Assembly (NCBI GenBank): GCA_016928355.1
Contig: JAFGKW010000056.1
Coordinates: 1-64,000 of the forward strand
Reading direction: 5' to 3'
From: Methanomicrobiaceae archaeon
GTDB lineage: Archaea; Halobacteriota; Methanomicrobia; Methanomicrobiales; Methanomicrobiaceae
Length of the DNA stretch: 64,000 nt
Made by a program: the position numbers and the translations under genes. Under the pieces are notes generated by a model. That model saw only the letters and a list, made by a program, of their open reading frames with translations, did not search any database and had not been told where the DNA came from. Position 1 is the stretch's first letter; the number at the start of each line of letters is the position of its first letter. Below are positions 53,572 to 63,485 of the stretch, piece after piece.

Positions 53572-54139
53572 TAAAAAACTCTCATACAGCATCTCTCTGT
53601 CACTTATTCTCTTTTTGATTTTTTTTTCAATAGGAGCATTTACGATCAACCAGAATTCAGAAAGCGCTGAAATTCTTCTGCAAACCCTAAATGAGGATCT
53701 CTTCAATTTTATAAATGAACAGAGCCCGCCTTTTATGGCACTAACCCTTTTTATCAATAATTTTGAGGCATCACTTCTGCTTTTTGCCGGCGGTGCAACG
53801 TTTGGCGTTCTCACCCTGCTGGTCCTTCTGGCAAACGGAGTTATAATCGGATTTGTCGTAGAATATGCTATTGAATTACAGGGAACGGCAGCAGTCGCCG
53901 CAGGAATAATCCCTCACGGGATATTTGAGATCCCGGCATTTATTATCTCATCGGGACTCGGGTTTCTCCTCGCCGAATCGTTATGGCTCGAATACAAAGG
54001 TAAGGATGATGCTGCTGAGTACGCAATGAAACTATCAAAGATCTACCTTATGACCGTTGTCCCCCTCCTCGCCGCTGCGGCGATTATAGAGGCTTTTATT
54101 ACGCCGCAAATCATAAATATAGTAGTTCAGGGAGTCTGA
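53564..54139 (+). CDS. SpoIIM-like stage II sporulation protein M family membrane protein
   Basis: GATFGVLTLLVLLANGVIIGFVVEYA...GIIPHGIFEIPAFIISSGLGFLLA. Confidence 0.9.
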   Translation: MFNKKLSYSISLSLILFLIFFSIGAFTINQNSESAEILLQTLNEDLFNFINEQSPPFMALTLFINNFEASLLLFAGGATFGVLTLLVLLANGVIIGFVVEYAIELQGTAAVAAGIIPHGIFEIPAFIISSGLGFLLAESLWLEYKGKDDAAEYAMKLSKIYLMTVVPLLAAAAIIEAFITPQIINIVVQGV

Positions 54140-54142
54140 TAA

Positions 54143-55576
54143 ATGTCTGAAGACAGCGGTTCATTGCCCTCAAAAAATAATTTTAGCGAATGGTATAACG
54201 AAATACTCTGGCGTGCCGAAATAATGGATGTCAGGTACCCCGTAAAGGGTCTTTACGTCTGGTATCCGCACGGGTTTGCAATCCGAAAGGCTACATACGG
54301 CATCCTCAGGGAACTTCTCGACAGGGACCATGAAGAGACTCTCTTTCCGCTTTTAATACCGGAGCACGAGTTCATGAAGGAGGCGGAGCATATCAAGGGA
54401 TTCGAGGAGGAGGTCTACTGGGTTACACACGGCGGTCTCTCCAAACTCGACGTCCCGCTGGCGCTCCGCCCGACGAGCGAGACCGCGATTTACCCGATGT
54501 ATGCACTATGGGTCAGGTCGCATGCAGATCTTCCCCTGAAATATTACCAGATCGTCAACACGTTCAGGTACGAGACGAAGCATACAAGACCGCTTATCCG
54601 GCTTCGCGAGATAACCTCCTTCAAGGAGGCCCACACCGTCCATGCGACATGGGAGGATGCAAATAACCAGGTGGAAGAGGCCGCTGTATTATATCGCGAG
54701 TTCTACGACCGGCTCTGTGTTCCGATCGTCATGTCGAAGAGGCCGGACTGGGACAAGTTCCCCGGTGCGGATTTCACGCTTGCGGCCGATGTCATTATGC
54801 CGGACGGAAGGACGCTCCAGGCAGGAACGATCCATCACCTTGGCGATAATTTCGCAAAGACCTTTGATATCACATACGAGGACGAGAACGGCGGGCAGCA
54901 GCTTGCGTTCCAGACATGCTACGGGATCTCGGAGAGGTGCATTGCGGCATTAATCTCGGTTCATGGCGATGATAAGGGACTTGTTCTTCCGCCCGCTCTC
55001 GCCCCGGTCCAGATAGTAATCGTCCCGATCATCATGAAGAAGATGGCCGAAGAGGTCGCACAGGCTGCAAAGGATATCGAGGCCGAGATGAAGACCGCAG
55101 GTTACAGAGTCAAAATCGACGACAGACCGCTTCGCCCGGGTGCAAAATACTATCATTGGGAGATGAGAGGCGTTCCGCTCAGGCTGGAGATCGGACCGAG
55201 GGATATCGAGAACGGCGTTGTTATGGCTGTAAACAGACTCGGGGAGAAGACGACGCTCCCGCGTGAGAACCTTGCAGACGGAGTCAGCTCGCTTCTCGAC
55301 GCCTTTAAGGACCAGCTGATGGCTTCGGCGGTCGGGAAGGTCAAAGAGAAGATACATATCGTCAATTCTCTCGACGAGGCGAAAGAGGCCGTCGAGACAG
55401 GAATCGCCGTCGTCCAGTGGTGCGGTTGCGAGGAATGTGCGGACGAGATCGAGAAGGTTCTCGACGTCAGCCTACTCGGCGACGACATCAGGTCGGAATA
55501 TATTGAGAAGGCCGAAGGAAAGTGCATCGTCTGCGGCAGGCCCGGGAAACAGGCTGTTGTTGGAAGAAGTTACTGA
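54143..55576 (+). CDS. proS: Prolyl-tRNA synthetase (archaeal/eukaryotic type)
   Basis: [49 protein letters not shown]; zinc-binding C-terminus. Confidence 0.97.
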   Translation: MSEDSGSLPSKNNFSEWYNEILWRAEIMDVRYPVKGLYVWYPHGFAIRKATYGILRELLDRDHEETLFPLLIPEHEFMKEAEHIKGFEEEVYWVTHGGLSKLDVPLALRPTSETAIYPMYALWVRSHADLPLKYYQIVNTFRYETKHTRPLIRLREITSFKEAHTVHATWEDANNQVEEAAVLYREFYDRLCVPIVMSKRPDWDKFPGADFTLAADVIMPDGRTLQAGTIHHLGDNFAKTFDITYEDENGGQQLAFQTCYGISERCIAALISVHGDDKGLVLPPALAPVQIVIVPIIMKKMAEEVAQAAKDIEAEMKTAGYRVKIDDRPLRPGAKYYHWEMRGVPLRLEIGPRDIENGVVMAVNRLGEKTTLPRENLADGVSSLLDAFKDQLMASAVGKVKEKIHIVNSLDEAKEAVETGIAVVQWCGCEECADEIEKVLDVSLLGDDIRSEYIEKAEGKCIVCGRPGKQAVVGRSY

Positions 55577-55591
55577 TTTTTTTGCTTTTTT

Positions 55592-55646
55592 TTAGAGCAC
55601 GTCCTTGGTAAGGATGCGGTTGGGGGTTTGGATCTCGGCCGGACTG
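55592..55646 (+). pseudogene. Decayed tRNA-Thr(GGU)-like 3' fragment
   Basis: TTAGAGCACGTCCTTGGTAAGGATGCGGTTGGGGGTTTGGATCTCGG...: end of D-arm, 5-bp anticodon stem CGTCC/GGATG with loop TTGGTAA, and a degenerate T-arm; no 5' acceptor. Confidence 0.6.
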
Positions 55647-55788
55647 TTGTTTTTTGTATTTCTTAGCTCTATATTCTGATGTTTTTTAAAAATTGATTTA
55701 TGGTGTGAGCTGAGAACGGAAGCGAGATGGTTTCCAGGAAAAAGACCAGACGGAAGAAATAAACCGAATAGTTAACAAACTCTGAAAA

Positions 55789-56172
55789 ATGGGAGATTCA
55801 AAAGATCCAGATTCACAGGAAAATCTCAAATGGATTATGTACCATCTTGTAGCCTTAGATTATAGTCATGAAAAATATTCAAAAAAAATCAATGAATTGA
55901 CCGAACAAAAAAAGCTAAAAGATGCGAACTCTTCTGAACTAAGATCAATAATTCAGGAAATAAAGAAAATCAGTAGTTGGTATCAGGATTCTCTCCAAAC
56001 ACATCAAACCAAAGCAATCAATCATATCCCTGAAGGTAAAAGGAAAAAATGGGAGAAAGAATTTCGTGATAAAGAAAATAAATCGTGTTTTAATCTCTAT
56101 GTCGAAGATCAAAAACCTGATTTTGATCTCTCAATAAATGCATTCAAAAAAGGAAGCGAACTAAAAAAATAA
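55789..56172 (+). CDS. Hypothetical protein (accessory)
   Basis: 127-aa AT-rich, Lys/Glu-rich ORF between two tRNA remnants; no motif recognised. Confidence 0.6.
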   Translation: MGDSKDPDSQENLKWIMYHLVALDYSHEKYSKKINELTEQKKLKDANSSELRSIIQEIKKISSWYQDSLQTHQTKAINHIPEGKRKKWEKEFRDKENKSCFNLYVEDQKPDFDLSINAFKKGSELKK

Positions 56173-56190
56173 TTGATTCATCAATGCATT

Positions 56191-56259
56191 TAGCCAAAGT
56201 GATAGGATCTTAAGATCCTGTCTTGTAAGAGTTCGAAGGTTCGAAACCTGCCGGTCTCA
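56191..56259 (+). pseudogene. Decayed tRNA-Leu(UAA)-like remnant
   Basis: TAGCCAAAGTGATAGGATCTTAAGATCCTGTCTTGTAAGAGTTCGAAGGTTCGAAACCTGCCGGTCTCA: anticodon arm AGGAT-CTTAAG-ATCCT, class II variable arm and T-loop present; D-arm collapsed, no matching 5' acceptor strand. Confidence 0.75.
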
Positions 56260-56308
56260 TTTTTGTTTTAGTTTGTAGCATCATATTATAATGAATTGTC
56301 AATAACTG

Positions 56309-58444
56309 TTGGATGAAAGAAAGGAATCTGATAACATGGCCAATGACGAATCCTCATCAAAACCATTTTTTGATGAATTTATTGAAGGAAGTAAAATAAA
56401 TTGTTCAAAAGCATTGAATGATATTGAAGAGAAGCTAAAGAGACTAAACAAATTAGAAATCATCTCTAGATTATCGATTCTTACTAAGACCGAAATTGGA
56501 AAGTATTACATAGCAGATCATAGTATTTTTGATTTACCTTGCCTAAATTTTGTAATTGGTCTTGCATTGAAAAATGAATTCTGTAGTGACGTAAAACCTT
56601 CCAATGAAGATATTGATTTAATTCTAAAGGATTTGCAATTATATTTTTTACACTTTCTTCCGTCAATGATGCCAACATCTGGCAATAAAGAAAATATTGA
56701 CGATGTAATCTTCCATGCTCAAATGCATGCATTAATCAAGCAACTAAATCCTGAAAAGTATCCATTCCAAATGAAGGAATTACTTCTTGAAACATTTGGA
56801 AAGTTTGAAGAATATTTCTCTAAAAATTTTGGTTTCACGATCACCGATGTTATTATATTCAGTGAAAAAATAATCCAACAATATGAAAATTTGATAATTC
56901 AGAGAATAAGTAAAATAAATCATGCAAATACAGAACCTGGGATTGATTTTTTTTCAAAAACAGGAGATCTGTTAGCGATTGATCCTGAAGATTTTTGTAA
57001 ATCCAACTGTTGTGATATAATTAAATTTAAAAGGTATCTTGATGTTTTTTCATGTCACTTTGGTGAAGGGTCACCCACATACAACTCACCTCTTGATGAG
57101 AATATCTTCCTTAAAAAACCAATATTATGTTATAATGGACGATATTTTGCACCAATTCCCCAGGATTTATTCCAAAATTTACCCTTAATATTTGAAGGAA
57201 TATTAGAGGAAGAAAAACGTAAGAATTCAAAAGTTTGGCAAAAATATCAGGGAATTAAAGCTAAGTTTACTGAGAAAAAAGTAACAGAATATCTTGGGCG
57301 AGTTTTTGAAAAAGAAAAGGTTCATGAAAATTTATTTTATCCTATTGGGGAGGATAAGACTGCAGAAGTTGATCACATTATCCCATATTCCAATTATATC
57401 ATAATCGCCGAATCAAAGTCTGGAAACTTTACAATTACTCCAAAAAAAGAGGGTATTAATAGAATTTCTACAAACCTTAAAAAATTAGTCTGTGAGGCGC
57501 ACAATCAAGGATTAAGGGCTAAAGAATATATAAAAACCACGATTCCTGCGACATTTACAAATTCAAGAGGGAAAAAAATATTGGAAATTGAATATAAAGA
57601 AGATATTACCAGGTTTATTCTTATAAATGTGACATTAGAACCTTTGTTAAGTTTTTCAAGTAGCCTTAAAAATATCGAATCACTGGGACTTTTTTCTCAA
57701 TCTGAACTCCCATGGTCAGTTAATTTATTTGAATTAGATATCCTTACAAGGTGTATCGATTCACCTGCTGTTTTCCTTCATTACATAGAGAGACGACTAA
57801 GTACGCAAGAGACAGGTTTGTTTGCGGCATTTGATGAATTATCTTTCCTAGGTTTATATTTAGACAGGGGGAATTTCAACATTTATTTAGATGATGGTTC
57901 GATACCAACACAAATTCACTTAGATACTGAATTTTTAGAAGCTTTCGATGAACATTATTTACATGGAGGTGAACTTCCAAAATTAACGATTGAAAAAGAA
58001 ATTAGCGATATTATTCACGAATTAGAACAATTGCATCCTGAAAGATTCATAAATATTACAAATACAATTTTAGATTTAAGCCATGAAACGAGGAAGAGTC
58101 TGATTGAATATATAAATAAGATAATCTTCCTATCGACTACAGATGGGAAAAGGCATGATTTTTCTTTAATGACAGAAGTAAAAAAAACCGGAATTACTGT
58201 TTTTGCGCAAATAGGGACCGAAAATCTATATGATCATTTATCCTCATTTTGTTTGTTAAAAAAATATCAGTCGAAAGCCGACTGCTGGATTGGTCTTGGT
58301 ATTGACGTTTTAGATACAAAAAGATTCATCAATACCTATCTTTTTTATGATGAGAAATGGAAACGCGATAAAAGAATGGATAAAACAATAAAATTTAGTC
58401 TTGAAAAAGGGATTATTAAGGCGAAACCAGATTTTCAAAATTAA
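56309..58444 (+). CDS. Large accessory protein with PD-(D/E)XK/NERD-like nuclease motif
   Basis: 711-aa ORF in AT-rich DNA; AEVDHIIPYSNYIIIAESKSGNF fits D...ExK. TTG start in track; ATG available at 56336. Confidence 0.75.
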   Translation: MDERKESDNMANDESSSKPFFDEFIEGSKINCSKALNDIEEKLKRLNKLEIISRLSILTKTEIGKYYIADHSIFDLPCLNFVIGLALKNEFCSDVKPSNEDIDLILKDLQLYFLHFLPSMMPTSGNKENIDDVIFHAQMHALIKQLNPEKYPFQMKELLLETFGKFEEYFSKNFGFTITDVIIFSEKIIQQYENLIIQRISKINHANTEPGIDFFSKTGDLLAIDPEDFCKSNCCDIIKFKRYLDVFSCHFGEGSPTYNSPLDENIFLKKPILCYNGRYFAPIPQDLFQNLPLIFEGILEEEKRKNSKVWQKYQGIKAKFTEKKVTEYLGRVFEKEKVHENLFYPIGEDKTAEVDHIIPYSNYIIIAESKSGNFTITPKKEGINRISTNLKKLVCEAHNQGLRAKEYIKTTIPATFTNSRGKKILEIEYKEDITRFILINVTLEPLLSFSSSLKNIESLGLFSQSELPWSVNLFELDILTRCIDSPAVFLHYIERRLSTQETGLFAAFDELSFLGLYLDRGNFNIYLDDGSIPTQIHLDTEFLEAFDEHYLHGGELPKLTIEKEISDIIHELEQLHPERFINITNTILDLSHETRKSLIEYINKIIFLSTTDGKRHDFSLMTEVKKTGITVFAQIGTENLYDHLSSFCLLKKYQSKADCWIGLGIDVLDTKRFINTYLFYDEKWKRDKRMDKTIKFSLEKGIIKAKPDFQN

Positions 58445-58517
58445 TAGATCTTTTATTAATGTGGCTCATTCCTTTCCGTGAATGCTACAAAATATTCATT
58501 TAAACAGATTTCAATAA

Positions 58518-58817
58518 TCACGAGGACCTGTATCCAAATATCTTATCATACTCCTTATGATCCATCCAGTCGATCAGCAGGGTTATCCGGCCTTCATCAT
58601 CTGATGCTATCCAGTATATCAGTCTCCATGATCTGTTGAGATCATACTTCCAGAGATTGTCCGGTTTGAAAACCTTATTGTATCTCTTTGGGATCAGGCG
58701 TTTTGGGATCTGAATCCCGGAAAAAGGATCTTTTTCTATATTATCAATCGCTTTATTCAGAGCCTTTAAAATGCGTTTGTCTTCCGAATACAAGGATGGT
58801 GCCTGATAAGACAACAA
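58518..58817 (-). pseudogene. RelE-like toxin-family protein, probably N-terminally truncated
   Basis: EDKRILKALNKAIDNIEKDPFSGIQIPKRLIPKRYNKVFKPDNLWKYDLNRSWRLIYWI...IDWMDHKEYDKIFGY resembles archaeal RelE-like proteins; N-terminus is encoded by MFS-derived DNA. Confidence 0.65.
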
Positions 58818-58986
58818 GATAGATTACCAGCGCCCAGGATACCGTACTAAGGTTCGAATCGAAATATCTTGCAATTGTCGGAAGCGATACATTGAGAAGG
58901 CTGATGTTGAACGATCCGATGAAGACTCCGATGCCGACTGTGAAAATTATCCATTTTACCGGCAGATGCGGACTGCTATCCTCCAT
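58753..58986 (-). pseudogene. Truncated MFS transporter N-terminal fragment
   Basis: VKWIIFTVGIGVFIGSFNISLLNVSLPTIARYFDSNLSTVSWALVIYLVVLSGTILVFGR then off-frame QTHFKGSE*; resembles only the first TM helices of DHA2-type MFS proteins. Confidence 0.8.
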
Positions 58987-59038
58987 ATTATCATATTAAA
59001 AAGGGGGGGTTATAAAATATTTGAATTGATCCGGACAA

Positions 59039-59575
59039 TTACTGCTGTCCAGGGGCCATTCCCGGCTGAAGAGGCGTATATACTCTTGTTCCAAGCTCTT
59101 TGTCCAGCATGAAAAGCATCTGTTTGCCGCCGCCCTCTTCTATCATCCTGAGCTTATCCACGATCTCTCCTGCATCCTCTTCCTCCTCGATCTGCTCGTC
59201 GACGAACCACTGGAGCATGTTATGAGTCGCATGGTCCTTCAGGTCGATTGAGAGATCGACGAGATTGTTGATCATGGAGGTTACTTTTTGTTCGTGCTCA
59301 AGGGAAACCTGAAAAGCGTCAAGCGGGGATGCCCATTCCGACGGCGGGGCGTCTATCGGGTGCAGTATGACCCTCCCGCCTCTTGATATGACATACCGAA
59401 ATATCTTCATTGCATGATCTTTTTCTTCCTGGGCCTGGATAAATTCCCAGTTTGCAAATCCCTTAAGGCCGGCGGACTCGTACCATGACGACATCGAAAG
59501 GTAGAGGTATGAAGAATATAGTTCCCACTTGATCTGTTCGTTCAGTGCAGCTTCCATTCTCTTGTCAATTGTCAT
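59039..59575 (-). CDS. Ferritin
   Basis: MTIDKRMEAALNEQIKWELYSSYLYLSMSSWYESAGLKGFANWEFIQAQEEKDHAMKIF; internal ATG start chosen. Confidence 0.95.
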   Translation of the reverse strand: MTIDKRMEAALNEQIKWELYSSYLYLSMSSWYESAGLKGFANWEFIQAQEEKDHAMKIFRYVISRGGRVILHPIDAPPSEWASPLDAFQVSLEHEQKVTSMINNLVDLSIDLKDHATHNMLQWFVDEQIEEEEDAGEIVDKLRMIEEGGGKQMLFMLDKELGTRVYTPLQPGMAPGQQ

Positions 59576-59642
59576 TTTTTTCTCCTCCTGACATTCGAGA
59601 ATAAACTTATAATTATATAAAATCACCTGTCATCTCAGGAAT

Positions 59643-60476
59643 CTATAGACCAAAATATTCAATAACAGCCTTCCTGCGACTTTTTAAATCAGTAGTTTCA
59701 TACTCGAACCTCTCTTCAAATATCTGGCGAATTTCTTCATATATAATTCCGGCAGGAATATCGGAATCGCTGTTATAATCCCATTCCCCGGCAAGGATAA
59801 AAGCCTCATTAATATCCCCGGAATCACCCTGATATTCATAGATATGCCTATCATAAAATGATGATTTGTCATAAAAACTTGCACAGACCTGAAGCACTTC
59901 TATCAGGGCAAATCCCTTGTGGGACATTCCGGACCATATCAGTTTCTGGAGCTGATCCATTCTTCCGGTATATCCTCTTGCAAGAAAGGTCGCACCTGAA
60001 CATAAAAGAAGTTTCAACGGGTTGAAAGGCTTCTCCTTTCCATCTCCGGGATTTGTTTTTCCATGATAACTGTCAGGAGAGGTTGGAGTATATTGTCCCA
60101 TAGTAAGTCCATATACACGGTTATCATGGACTATAACGGTTATATCGACATTTCTTTTTGCAGCAAAGAGGAGGTGTTCAAGCCCCTCTGCATATGAATC
60201 GCCGTCACCTACACAGCAGATCACTTTAAGATCAGGATTTGCAATTTTGATTCCCGTGGCAAACGGGATGGCACGCCCGTGAAGAGAATATACAGTATTT
60301 ATATTCAGGTAGTCAGCAATCTTTCCATGGCAGCCGATTCCTGCTACAAGTACAATCTCATCTTTTTTTGAACCGTTTTTCTCATATTCCTCGATTATTC
60401 TCCTTATAGAATGAAGGATCGCAAAATTTCCGCAACCCTCACACCATGTATTTGGGGCATCTGTAATATAAGACAA
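59643..60476 (-). CDS. 2-oxoacid:ferredoxin oxidoreductase beta subunit (TPP-binding)
   Basis: WCEGCGNFAILHSI, GIGCHGKIADYLNINTVYSLHGRAIPFATGIKIANPDLKVICCVGDGDSYAEG. Confidence 0.93.
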   Translation of the reverse strand: MSYITDAPNTWCEGCGNFAILHSIRRIIEEYEKNGSKKDEIVLVAGIGCHGKIADYLNINTVYSLHGRAIPFATGIKIANPDLKVICCVGDGDSYAEGLEHLLFAAKRNVDITVIVHDNRVYGLTMGQYTPTSPDSYHGKTNPGDGKEKPFNPLKLLLCSGATFLARGYTGRMDQLQKLIWSGMSHKGFALIEVLQVCASFYDKSSFYDRHIYEYQGDSGDINEAFILAGEWDYNSDSDIPAGIIYEEIRQIFEERFEYETTDLKSRRKAVIEYFGL

Positions 60477-62141
60477 TTAAATCACCTCCATTAAACGTTT
60501 TTCAAGAGTTTCCAGGCTAATCTGCCTCCCGCTGTAATTGAGAATCCTGTTATCTGAGAAAAAACCATAACTTTTCATCAGTTCTGAAAGCTGTCCCGTG
60601 GAATTATCCTCGACAACAATAATTTTAGAAGATTCTGAAATTGCAGTTTCAAACTGTTTTTCCGGGAAAGGGTGCAGAACAATCGGCTGAACGGATCGTA
60701 TTTTTAATCTCGAGCACAATTCACTGCAAAGGGGTCCATTGGACCCCCAGGATACCACCGTGGTTCCGGAATTTGAATTTCCTGACCTTAAAACACATTT
60801 TTCACCTTCCATATCTCTTTTAATTATTGATGCTTTCCTTATCCTCTTCTCAGCCAGTTTCTCAAGAATTCGAGGATTTTCGGTAGAGATTCCCGATTCA
60901 TCATGTGTTTTCCCGTTAATCTTTACCGGCCCGGAATTCCCATTGAAAAATCCCAGTGGCGATATCCCGTCCCCAGTAAACCGGTATCTCAGATAAGGCC
61001 CTTCATCAACTTCCTTGTAACCATAATCATAATCCTCGTTTATGACAGTTTCAGGACTTAGACTGTATAGAGAGTCATTCAGCGTAACATCAGTCAGTAT
61101 TATTACCGGGACCTGATACTTCCATGCAAGTCCGGGAGCCTTTGCCGACCACATAAATGCCTGTTCAGCATTTCCAGGAGATATTACAATCCTTGGGAAT
61201 TCACCATGTCCTGCACTTATTGCATATGGGAGATCACTCTGTGCAGTATATGTCGGAGCCCCGGTAGAGGGGGACTGCCTCTGTGAATTAATTATTACTA
61301 TTGGAATTTCTGCAAGACCTGAATAGGAAATACCCTCATTCATGAGACAGAACCCACCGCCAGATGTCCCTACAGCAGCTCTGCACCCGCAGCATGCCAT
61401 CCCCTCAGCCATCAGAATTGCAGCAATCTCTCCTTCAGGCTGGAAAACCTTAAGGTTAAATTCATCCTTTTTTGATGATAAAAAATGAAGTATGCCTGAA
61501 GCAGGAGACATCGGGTAGGCAATATATCCTTCAATCCCGCCATAACAAAGACCGAGCCCGAGTGACTCACTACCAGTAATTAACTTAGCCCTGTTTTCTC
61601 CTGCTCGTATAAGCTGAAATTTTACCTCGGAAATATCATATCCTTTTCTGGCAATATCCAGATTAAGAGCGCTTCTCACTGGAAATTTATCAAGAAGGAT
61701 TTGTTCTACATCCGACCATTCCAGACCTGCAGTTTTACAGAAAGCACCAATAAGGCATGAATTGATCATTATAGGAACTCCTCCCGCACTATCTACGATA
61801 GATACAGCAGGGATTCCTATACCTTCTGCATTTTTAACTTTATCAGAATTGAATATAACAACTGTATGAGGAGATAATTCAGCCTCGTGCAATTTAATAG
61901 TATTTTTGTCGAGAGCAAGAACAATATCCGGTTTTCGTTTTATTCCACCCACCGGATGCTCAGAAGCCCTGATTATGGAATAATTATGACCGCCTTTTAT
62001 CAGGGATGGATGATCAAATATCATGAAAATATAATAACCCATTTCAGACAGAATTTCTGCAATTACCTGCCCGGCCCTGTTTATTCCTTCACCTGCTTTC
62101 CCTCCGATTAAAATTTCTATCTCAGATCCTTTTTCTCCCAT
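60477..62141 (-). CDS. 2-oxoacid:ferredoxin oxidoreductase alpha subunit (fused gamma-alpha)
   Basis: N-terminal gamma domain IGGKAGEGINRAGQVIAEILSEMGYYIF; alpha domain YPMSPASGILHFLS, GTSGGGFCLMNEGISYSGLAEIPIVIINSQR. Confidence 0.93.
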   Translation of the reverse strand: MGEKGSEIEILIGGKAGEGINRAGQVIAEILSEMGYYIFMIFDHPSLIKGGHNYSIIRASEHPVGGIKRKPDIVLALDKNTIKLHEAELSPHTVVIFNSDKVKNAEGIGIPAVSIVDSAGGVPIMINSCLIGAFCKTAGLEWSDVEQILLDKFPVRSALNLDIARKGYDISEVKFQLIRAGENRAKLITGSESLGLGLCYGGIEGYIAYPMSPASGILHFLSSKKDEFNLKVFQPEGEIAAILMAEGMACCGCRAAVGTSGGGFCLMNEGISYSGLAEIPIVIINSQRQSPSTGAPTYTAQSDLPYAISAGHGEFPRIVISPGNAEQAFMWSAKAPGLAWKYQVPVIILTDVTLNDSLYSLSPETVINEDYDYGYKEVDEGPYLRYRFTGDGISPLGFFNGNSGPVKINGKTHDESGISTENPRILEKLAEKRIRKASIIKRDMEGEKCVLRSGNSNSGTTVVSWGSNGPLCSELCSRLKIRSVQPIVLHPFPEKQFETAISESSKIIVVEDNSTGQLSELMKSYGFFSDNRILNYSGRQISLETLEKRLMEVI

Positions 62142-62189
62142 GAAAACTGGAAAGGAAAGGAGTGAATAAAATCCTTTCTGTCAAAGTAA

Positions 62190-62933
62190 TCATTTTGTTA
62201 CAACGGGGCATGCATCGGCATCGAAAGGGTTTATTCTCATCTGGAGGGAGAACAGATACGGAAAATTCTCATAAAGATATTCCATATAGTCAATCCAGCT
62301 TACCACAATCCGTCCATAAACACGATTTATATCACCATTAAGATGTATGATATCACTCTCTGGAAGTGTATTGAAATCATCTCTGTAACCAAGTTCTTCA
62401 GCAAGATGGAAAACAGAGCGGAGAAGTTCAGTGAACGATTCATTTTCAAGAAGTACCGGGTTTTCTAAAAGACGAAGCAAAAAATCCCTTTTTACTGTAA
62501 GATATCTTTCGAGACTTATAAGACCATCCGGAGAGATTTCAGCAGAATAATCAAAACTTTCAGCTTTCTTCTTCGCCTCTGAAAAAGTTTTTAAATTCCA
62601 TTCATTGGTAATATTAAGATTATCTGATATTCTCCCGCATTCGGGATCACATCCTGTAAACAATGATATAAGCTCATTACCTGCTTCAGAAAAGAAAGTG
62701 CCTATCACCATATTCATTTTTCTTAATTTTTCTCTCTGGGAACGGATAGTTAACAACCTGTTTATTACAAGAGTGACTAAAAGGACATTTATCGGGAGAA
62801 AACCCAGAGAATTGAAAACATAATTCAGGGTATCTCCGGGATTTTTTAAAAAGATAAATTTTAGGGAATATATTACAACTGTTGTCAGTATAAGAATAAC
62901 TCCAAGCTTCACTTCCCAGTTAAGCCATTTCAT
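62190..62933 (-). CDS. Hypothetical membrane-anchored protein
   Basis: 247 aa with two N-terminal hydrophobic helices; no family recognised. Confidence 0.65.
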   Translation of the reverse strand: MKWLNWEVKLGVILILTTVVIYSLKFIFLKNPGDTLNYVFNSLGFLPINVLLVTLVINRLLTIRSQREKLRKMNMVIGTFFSEAGNELISLFTGCDPECGRISDNLNITNEWNLKTFSEAKKKAESFDYSAEISPDGLISLERYLTVKRDFLLRLLENPVLLENESFTELLRSVFHLAEELGYRDDFNTLPESDIIHLNGDINRVYGRIVVSWIDYMEYLYENFPYLFSLQMRINPFDADACPVVTK

Positions 62934-63023
62934 GATTCAATACTATTATTTAGTATAATTATAATTCTATTCTTTTTTTTATCAAAGCAAAAAAATAAAA
63001 TAGCTTATACTCTAAGAAATGCT

Positions 63024-63482
63024 ATGAATAAAATCACTTTATCGATTGTATTTTTAATAATTGTATCTCTTACTCTTACAGCAGGGTGTTCCGACTACGG
63101 CAGCCCCTCATCTCCTGCTGAAGGAACAGCCACCACAGCTCCGACGTCTTCACAGCAATCAGGATTCTCACTCGTTCCTACTCCTAACGATAAGATGCCT
63201 TCCGGTCATGAGGTCGGAGCCAAAGCATTCAAGGATCCAATCAATGCTGTGTTAAATGTTGAATTTACCGGCGGAGCAGGATTATATATGGTTGATTCTG
63301 TAGTTTCGACAGTTTACCTCTCAGACGGACGTATTGTAACAGAGAGCATTGAACCACAGATGGGAGGAGATGTTGAAATTCAGGGCACAAAGGGAGAAGA
63401 CAGGGTTACAGTAACAGTAAATATGGTCGATGGCCAGTCATACAAAATATTTGATGAAATAGTGACATACAGAGATAAATAA
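63024..63482 (+). CDS. Putative secreted lipoprotein
   Basis: Signal peptide ending LTLTAGCSDYGS lipobox; Thr/Ser/Pro-rich linker. Confidence 0.75.
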   Translation: MNKITLSIVFLIIVSLTLTAGCSDYGSPSSPAEGTATTAPTSSQQSGFSLVPTPNDKMPSGHEVGAKAFKDPINAVLNVEFTGGAGLYMVDSVVSTVYLSDGRIVTESIEPQMGGDVEIQGTKGEDRVTVTVNMVDGQSYKIFDEIVTYRDK

Positions 63483-63485
63483 TCA

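Noticed and set aside
58845-58870. GGTTCGAATCG as a further tRNA T-loop remnant
   Set aside because: It lies within the MFS fragment reading frame (FDSNLSTV on the minus strand) and has no accompanying arms.
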